Origin: Aquatica leii | Taxonomy: Eukaryota > Arthropoda > Insecta > Coleoptera > Lampyridae | NCBI GenBank assembly: GCA_035610365.1 | Contig: CM069432.1 | Span: forward strand, 22,382,354 to 22,446,353 | Length of the DNA: 64,000 nucleotides | Direction: 5' to 3' | Shown: positions 56,609 through 64,000 of the stretch, one piece after another | Layout of the letters: each line of letters opens with the position of its first letter | How positions within the stretch are numbered: position 1 is the first letter of the stretch | The notes under the pieces: model-generated | Database searches by the model: none | The model's input: the letters and a program-made list of their open reading frames with translations, nothing else | What the model was told of the DNA's origin: nothing | Made by a program: the position numbers and the translations under genes

Positions 56609-59600
56609 TTTTTAATTTTATGTTTCTGCTTAATTGTATTCTTTACGGTATATACCGATTCATAAAATTAATTCTATCGCAAAACGCGACCTGAAATGAA
56701 GTTGAATAAAAACAAAATTAAAATTTTTTTCAGGCTTGCCAACTGTACAGTTTTGTACTGGAACTTTTGATGATTTGGATAATTGTTAAGTTGGTAAATA
56801 AGAAACTGCGAAATTTGAAAAAAAAAATGTTTGATTTCTGATTTTACATAATAATATATTATAATTTTGCACATTTTTTTCTTTTGTCTGCACGTTCTAT
56901 TTGCTAAAACATTGAAATTGAAGGAAAGAACATGGTAAAGATACCTTTTAAGTTCTGGAAGGAAAAGCAAGATGATTAATTACATCATTTAAATTTATAA
57001 AGCGATTGATTCCTAATCAAAGAAATCAATAAACATAAAGTAAAAACATAAAAAAGTGTTCAGTACGATAGTAACTCAGTTACTAGTTAAATGTTCGAAA
57101 ATTATACACATATAACAAATACACAATAATATTGTGGGGTCCATATCATCGATAAAAATTGCGCCATTACACATACAAGATTCAAATCAGGAATATGTTA
57201 GATCACATGCATACACTGTTTTTTTTGTTATCAAACCTGCAATCAACAGGTATAACTTAATGTTGATTTTCTCATATTTTATACACGTTAAATAAGTGTC
57301 TATTATACATATATACTTTCTTATAGTATTTTAAATTAAATTCAAACAAAATTCTTTTAAACTCCAACACTTTAGGTTTGAAATAAGAGCCTGGTGCGTT
57401 TACTGTTTTTGTTTAAAAACATTTTTAGAATAGCAATCTTTAAATCGCTAATTCTCTATTTTTTAGATTTCTAGCGCCATCTTTAACTTTTAATCTTAAC
57501 CATAACTAATGACGTTAAATTAACGTAACTATTATTTCTTGAGAGTAACTTTATTAAATTTATGTCATCTTATTGGTCAAATTATAGTTTTTTTACACAG
57601 TTGCAATAACTGTACGCCATTTACTGTTACGATCGTTTTGTAATTGTAATAGTGTAAACGTAAATCTCAAATTAATTAGTGATAGTTTTATAAGGTACGT
57701 TAATAACGTAAAAGTGATGTGATAAAAACGCGATTTGGATGATTGGAATATGCCTACACTATGATTCTTGATATTTTAAAACTGAACCTAATGTCTCTCA
57801 CATCTTATAGACAAACCTCAATGACGATAGGTCTTATTTCGAACTCGTTGAACTGAGGTGATAATTGAGATGGCCCTGTTTAAGTTCAAATTTACAGGTG
57901 TACGGGTGCGAAGCAGCGCTCAAGCATTTCTTAGAGGAGTTGTAGACTATAAAAGTAAGAAGTTCGGAAGCGGTTAGGATCATGTTGTAAACCTTGTTTG
58001 AGGTAGCAATATGATTTAAGATTAAAACTTTTTTGATTTCTTTTGTGCTTTCTGCAAATTTTTTTGTTTTGTCAATCTTTTTTGCTTTATAGTATGCATT
58101 CAAACCATCTTAATACATGAGTGTCTTTGACTGCTTTGGTATTTATGTTGGCGTGGGTAGTCTTATAGTCGCGTTACTTTGTTTTGTTTTTTTACTTTTT
58201 CTTTGTGTCAATTTATGCTTTTTTTTGAAAATTATGTTTAAGATAAAACGATTTTATTTTTATTGCGAATTGCAATTGTTTAGTTACTATTAAATGTATG
58301 TTTGTTTGAGTCGCGTACACGAATGATAGAACACGTTTTATTGTAACTTTATTTTATATGGTGATTGTTTGTAGATCTCACTAGTTGCTCAAATCGTTAA
58401 AAGTTTTATTCTTTGATATTTATACGCCAATGGCGGAACAGTAGGTAAAATAGCTAGTATCAGAGCTATTGTACAAACTGACTTATCGAATGCAACTATT
58501 ATATTATTTACCCTAAAAGGAAAGCATCTTGAGATCGAAGGTTACTTCTTAGTTACGAACCCTGCTTGTGTTTTATGTGTAATAGTATCTTATTAAAGTC
58601 ACGGTAAGTTGTTTCCTGATATAAACCCTATATCTTTATAACATTCGTTTCGTATATTATTGTGTGTTTATTATGTAAAAATAATATGTTTTTGTGTATT
58701 TTGAGCTCTTGTCTGTTTGTCCGGACCAATCAATTAATAGCTGGACTGCTTCCATAACTTGGACCTCAGTACCTACTGGCAAGCCGTTACTTAACTAATT
58801 CTTCTTCTGTTTAAAATAATGATGTTTGTGCAAGTCTTTATATGTGTTAGAATTGAAACCTGTTATGATATCTGAGTATTCGTTTAATTGACTTAGATAT
58901 CCACTAGTCTGTTTTCTAATGACCCTACCATTACGTATGTTTTAGAAGAAGGTAGAATTCTGTAATTTTTGCAAACGAGATTTTGATATGCTTTTCTCAG
59001 ATTTTTTCTTCTCCCAAATATATTTTTTTTACACTTTCTCCTAAACTGTATACCAAATTTCTTGCTTATCTGGTTTAGTCAACATCCGTGAAAATGATAG
59101 TTCCGTAATCATACGCATGTCTGAATATGATGTTGTTGAATATAATTTTACAACATAAACTTTGACAACGCTTCGGTGATTCTTCTTTACTACGAAAATC
59201 CGAGAGAACACAGCAATAATCACCTCAATAACTTCAATCGTGACCACGGTTACTCATTTATCAGAGTTTTGATTAACCAACCGCGACAATATTTCTCCTT
59301 TATGTACTACGTTTTTAAAGCCATTTCTATGGAGTTTAAAATCTGATTTGGTTCACAAGTTGATTACCCACCTCTTAAAGGTTCTTAACTAGATTTCGAT
59401 TGCTTGTTTACATTCTTCGATTTTTTTCAAACCATGGCCCTTACGAAAGTGAGCAAAACGTTAGCAACTTCGGTTACAATATTGATACGGTCTAAACCTA
59501 AAACTTTTTTTATTTTAGTATATGCTTTAAAAGATTTTTGTTTAAGTGGAGGAAAGAGTAGGACATGGACCCAGCAAGCAACCCAAAGTTGCTTGATCTA

Positions 59601-62380
59601 TCGCCCAGAGAAGTGACATTTTGATACAGGTAATGATATTTGGGATAAGATAATAGGCATAAGGCTTGCTGATCCAAGATTAAGACTTTTGAGTGACGTT
59701 TGGTTGCTAAAAAAGACAAAAAGTCGTAAATTGAAACCTGCTGGTTCAGGAATGTGTACGAGCCAGTCTTGCCTAAAACTTTGATGCAGTAATTTTTTTG
59801 CAAAAGAGGAGGTGTAGGAGACAATGCCTAAGCACGTGTTGGATTTTATCTTTAGGTATCGTCTAGAAATTGCAGACATCGTGTTACACTTTGCTGCTAG
59901 CGGACTCCTTCGATTGACGAACGTAGGTTGAATGGCGCTCTCGCGATTCCACCAGTCTGTGATTAAAGTAATGCTACATAAATACCTTAATACAGATGAA
60001 GGATGCTTAAATCCTGTTTAAGGATGCAACTAAGCCTGCGAGCTTGTACTCTTAACTAGAACTGAACGTGTATGACTCTTGGGTCAGTAGGATGTCAATG
60101 TCGTTGTCAAAGAAGAAACTCGCAATTTGTGAATTCCAAAGATTCACTTGCGCAAACCTTAAAGTTAATTGAGTGTCCTTATTGTTCATAATTGGCGTTT
60201 GCTATTTTGGTGTCGAGTTGTTTCAAATATTCGGAGCAAGTATTGTTTAAGAATAACATTAAGAAATCAAGATTTAAGACTTGCGCTTTTAATAAAATGA
60301 ATAATAAATTGGCTTTTTGTTTGTTAGAAATATTATTCCGTTTTTTGACAATTTTAAACTCTTGCTTAAGCGTTGGTACTTGTGCGGTTTATCTGCTGTT
60401 TGTGTGGTTGGTTGTGCAGTAGAGTAGGTCATTGTGGTTTTGTTGTATAAAGAAAGGTAATTGAGCCGTACAACATCGTACTATTTTTTCTCCTTCTTCC
60501 TTCCTGTCTCTTTTTTATCTGTCACCATGAGTAGAAAAGCGCTTGTTGTAGAAACAAAACAGTAACGTGTTTAGGAAGGTTTGTTGTTTTCGTCCCAGTA
60601 GTCTCAATTTCTGGATTAAGCATAATACCTTTTTTGTTGGAGCTTGTCAAGGGTGAGCAATCCTTGACCTAACCTGCACGAAAAATGTTGTGCTTTTACA
60701 GTTTTCGGCTACAATCTAGCGGATGCAGAGAGTAATTGTTTTTATGTAGGCTTTGGGACAAAATTCTGAGATGTTTTTTTTTCTTTCTTTTTATATACTC
60801 TCAAGGTGAGGAGATTTCCTGAGTGCGTGTTTCTATTATGACGTGAAGTGTGTTAAAACCTTAACACCACACAATTGTCCAGCATTACATAGAAGAGACC
60901 TGAGACTACAATTTGATTTCTGAGGTTTGGGTGTCGCTTCTTTTTCCTATCACCTATATTACCGTTTCGTTTTTTTAAGTTGCGTTTAAGAAGGAGCACT
61001 AGGAGTTGGGGTTTGATTTGGTTTTTAGAGCTGTTGATCCTTGACGCTTGCCAAAACTTTTTAGCTTTTGCTCTTATCATCACGTGTTCAAGGAGCGATG
61101 GGTGTTCTCTGGGGATGACTTTTTTTTCATTTTCTGGTGCTTAGGCATTTCCGCTTCATGCGGAAGACGTCCATTTCTTAGAAATACTTTTTCTTTTTTG
61201 GTTGTGCTTCATAGGTCTTCTAGGCGCGTTGGCGACACTACTTGGTGTTCCTCACGTCGGTAAGTTCTTTCTCTTTATCTGAGTTAGGTTTTCCTATGGA
61301 CGTAGGTAAGGTTGTGGTTGTTAGCGTTTGATTCTTGGCGTATGCCTAAACTTCTGTCTTCTTTTAAGCTACTTTGTCCTCTCCAGGTTTTAATGTTGCT
61401 AAGAGAGATTTGTTACGTGTCACTATTTATTCATTTTCTAAAAGTCATAGTTGTAATTAAATTTCACTACTTTGCTGTTTGCGAACTCCACTAGATGTGA
61501 TAAGTTGCGATTGCTTATTTACGAGAAGGGATTGCGACTGTAGCCATTTGTACTTTCACTGTTATAATTTAAGTTGTTGTAACAGTCGATTTTAATAAAG
61601 CGCCTGTTTGTTTAATTGTAAGTAATTCTTCTTTCTATTTAATTTTTATTGTCGGTTATTTCTATTACGCTTTTAGATATTTTACTTGAATTAAGAATTG
61701 TTGGCAGGATTAAGGCAATTTCTTTGGTTGAGTAAACATTTACAAGTAAAAGATCGTCGGCATGTTGTTTTTAGTAATTTAAAATGCTTATAGCGAGTTT
61801 GGTGGAGTAGAGGCAATCAAGCGTCATCAAGCTGCGGAAAGAGTAATTTTTCCGAGAATAATGTAACATATCTAATAACCTCTTGGATCTGTGTTATCTG
61901 GGTCGAACGTGGCACAGCTGTGGATACCGCTAAGAATTTTCCTAAAGGCGGTAGATGACTCGTGCCTAACTATAATTTTACTTATAATTATTTTGTATTT
62001 AAATCTCGTAATTGTATTAATTTTTTTCTCTATTTAGTCTTAAGCATTGTTAATTTGTTTATACCGTACTACTTACGTCAGACTTTAGCTATCAAAATTA
62101 ATTTCTTTTATAGTTTATTGATATGAAACTGTTTTGAGTACGCTAATTGTATTCCATTCAAGTTTCTTTAATTGTTTTCAACCTACCATAGCCAAAGCCA
62201 AATTTTGGAAAACTTACGTCGTTGCATGTAAGCTTACATACGCAAGTTTTGGGATAGTATTTGACCAGTAGCTACTAATTTAAAAAACTTCGGTGGGGTA
62301 AGTTTTCTTATTTATACTCATTTAAACATTGCTATCAATTATATCTGGTAATTACTAATTTGTTCGCAACTAAATGTAAA
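56609..62380. other. Region upstream of DDB1, T-rich, mostly unrecognised
   Basis: Should contain the DDB1 5' UTR and promoter close to 56609, but no clear core element is visible. Further right, long T-rich stretches on plus (A/K/N-rich frames on minus such as 57834-58103, 59510-59824 and 60853-61083) look like an old element read on minus. None of the short frames has a domain I can name. Confidence 0.4.
57507..57590 (+). repeat. Dispersed repeat, copy 2
   Basis: Matches 10411-10495 (gacgttaaa.taacgtaact...gagagtaac...aatttatg.cat...attg..caaat). A palindromic acgttaataacgt follows at about 57699 and could mark the other end of a small element. Confidence 0.55.
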
Positions 62381-62382
62381 CA

Positions 62383-62990
62383 TAATATAGTTCTCGCAAT
62401 TTAACTTTCGATGCACGTCATTAATGACGTAAAATTCATACCACCCTATTTATAGCAAAAAATAAATAAATACCGAATTGTCTTATGGAATTTTTTTTTG
62501 TCGCGTTGTTGGTGTGCTTACTAAAGTTGCAGCGTTGTTGGCATCTGTCAAATTTAATTTGTGTTTTTTACGTCAAAGTAATATGTCAAACGGCTTATTG
62601 TTTTTTATAATTATTTTTGATACAAAACTGTACTATTTTGAGTTTGAACGAGATAATGGTGGTCCATTGATATCACTAAATGCTGTGCGAGAGGTACCCT
62701 TTTACATAATATTTAAATTGTGGTAATACATACATATATTCTACAGTTATTTCTGTATGTACAGCGGTTGCTAAGAACGAGGTTCTTAGATCTCCTCAAA
62801 ACGTAAGCGTAGTACATCTGTTACGAATGTAGAAACATTTAATGAAAACGTAATTCGCAATGTAATATTAAGAATGTACGAAAAGAGTAAGTTTACATGA
62901 TAATACCGACAACATGGTTGAATAACTACGTCACTGACGTTAATGACGTGCATCGAAAGTAAAATTGCGAGGACTATAGTTCATTTTACG
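62383..62990. mobile_element. MITE-like unit with about 45-bp inverted repeats
   Basis: The left arm (about 62389-62433: atagttctcgcaattt, actttcgatgcacgtc, attaatgacgt) is mirrored by the right arm (about 62930-62982: acgttaatgacgtgc, atcgaaagtaaaattgcgag, gactatagt). The inner 500 bp are AT-rich and non-coding. Size and structure fit a non-autonomous inverted-repeat transposon. Target duplication was not resolved. Confidence 0.65.
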
Positions 62991-63238
62991 ATATAAGTTT
63001 ATGGTGATTGAATTTTGGTATTGTCGTGTTGAAAGTTGTTCACAATGTTAGATTATGTAACCGGTAATTGTCTGCTTTACTTATTGTTAAATCGTATAGT
63101 TATGTTTTATTGTTTGAATATATTATATAAGCTTGTTACGTTTTCTAGTTGATTGTTTTTTTTGTTATATCTTAATCTTTTTCTTTTTCTTATTATAGTT
63201 TTTTCAACCACGCCCACGCACTGACATTGTAGCTAGCT

Positions 63239-63930
63239 GTGGTGACAGGGTTGTTACCAACAGAACTCACTAAAGCAAAAGGTTCTTTTAAATTTAATTC
63301 CCGTGGGTTGAGTTACGTAAAATACAAAGAGAATTGGGAGCTCAGACAACCGGTTCCATTCCAATGGTGGAAACGCGAGAGCAAAACTCACCTATGCAAG
63401 AAGCAAAAGTTAGCACGTCAGGAACGAAACAGCGACACTAAACGGTGCACGTAATTGTACCGACTGCCGGAACAACAGGTGCGCAAAAACGCAACCTCTC
63501 CAGCAGTAGCACACCGGCGTCCCATAAACGACCAGTAAAGCGAAGTCAAGGGGTCGAAGGAACCCAAAAAAAACACTTAGGGACACTGACGAGAATCGCT
63601 CTTGCAATAATACCAAAAGGGTTCCCTGAAAGCACATTCAGTCCTAAAGAATCTGAGGTCATAAAAACCTCGATACTCGGATGGGTTGACAAATTAGGAA
63701 AGCGACAAGCTTATCCGCGTTTTCAGGAATGTGCCCATAAAGGGGGATTCTTGAAAATAACGTGCGCTTATGAGGAAACCAGAGAGTGGCTAGTCGGCAC
63801 GTCAAACATTAAGAAACCACTGGTGAAGGAAGAAGAAGGAGGAGGAGGAAGTGGACCCAACAACCACCCGAACTTGCTTAGTTCAAGTTCGCCACATAGG
63901 GGATTGAACGATTTAGGATATAAAATTTGA
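63239..63930 (+). pseudogene. LINE ORF1 (DUF4780-like), 5' part of an element
   Basis: Two frames: 63239-63454 (GSFKFNSRGLSYVKY then a basic stretch) and 63445-63930 (GTLTRIALAIIPKGFPES, ILGWVDKLGKRQAYPRF, GGFLKITCAYEETREWLVGT, then an E/G-rich linker). The second has the layout I associate with the DUF4780 domain of insect retroelement ORF1 proteins. Its end is near-identical to 50900-50930, so it is another copy of the family in DDB1 intron 5. The element probably continues past the window edge. Confidence 0.65.
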
Positions 63931-64000
63931 GGATCATCTGTTTAGACGAATTGAATGGGCTATATTACAGGTTCGTGCTTAGAGAGCACGAGGTTCCGCG

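Noticed and set aside
57140-57156. DREF-like site (atcgata) upstream of DDB1 as its promoter element
   Set aside because: Only 7 of 8 bases match, and it is about 540 bp from the start codon; an isolated match in AT-rich DNA is not convincing.
57834-61083. Minus-strand frames as remnants of a specific transposon or gene
   Set aside because: Frames are short, Lys/Asn/Leu-rich and broken. No motif allows assignment to a family.

Overview
The window is eukaryotic and almost certainly from an insect. It is AT-rich, its genes have GT-AG introns, and it carries insect-type non-LTR retrotransposons (jockey-like, R1/I-like, an R2-like zinc-finger ORF, and an ORF1 that resembles DUF4780 proteins). 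I cannot fix the order. Two complete host genes can be rebuilt exon by exon, both on the minus strand and both encoding global-genome nucleotide-excision-repair damage sensors: XPC/Rad4 (5196-8750, 6 coding exons, 1065 aa) and DDB1 (19430-56608, 12 coding exons, 1148 aa). All splice phases are consistent in both.

Layout. 1-1466: no recognisable feature. 1467-2960: a 25-bp minisatellite. 3.4-4.5 kb: a decayed LTR-retroelement gag. 5.2-8.75 kb: XPC. 8.75-11.2 kb: intergenic, with a short dispersed repeat. 11.2-15.4 kb: two decayed copies of one R1/I-like LINE on the plus strand. 15.7-16.9 kb: an open minus-strand ORF with two zinc fingers, R2-like. 17.1-19.4 kb: spacer. 19.4-20.45 kb: DDB1 exons 10-12. 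20.45-47.35 kb: DDB1 intron 9 (26.9 kb), filled by a ~20-kb satellite array with a ~178-bp monomer, a 1.9-kb insertion inside the array, a BEL-like remnant, and a 5'-truncated LINE with a 15-bp target-site duplication. 47.35-49.1 kb: exons 6-9. 49.1-55.5 kb: intron 5 (6.4 kb), packed with LINE remnants. 55.5-56.6 kb: exons 1-5. 56.6-63.2 kb: mostly unrecognised T-rich sequence with one inverted-repeat pair. 63.2-63.93 kb: an ORF1 fragment of the same LINE family found in intron 5.

Most notable observation: the satellite in DDB1 intron 9 reaches almost to the splice acceptor of exon 10, and the 5' edge of exon 10 with its acceptor has been copied into the array three times (29.2, 35.5 and 41.4 kb). 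These copies lie upstream of the true exon in the direction of transcription, so they are potential decoy acceptors. The array has several layers of higher-order repetition (about 616 bp, about 802 bp and roughly 6 kb), a strong 11-bp dyad in each full monomer, and many copies of the palindrome CTATCGATAG.

Biology. DDB1 (with DDB2 in UV-DDB and with CUL4) and XPC act one after the other in recognising UV lesions. Their neighbouring positions on one strand may be chance or may be a conserved linkage; the sequence alone cannot say. The rest of the window is a graveyard of retroelements and repeats around these two intact genes.
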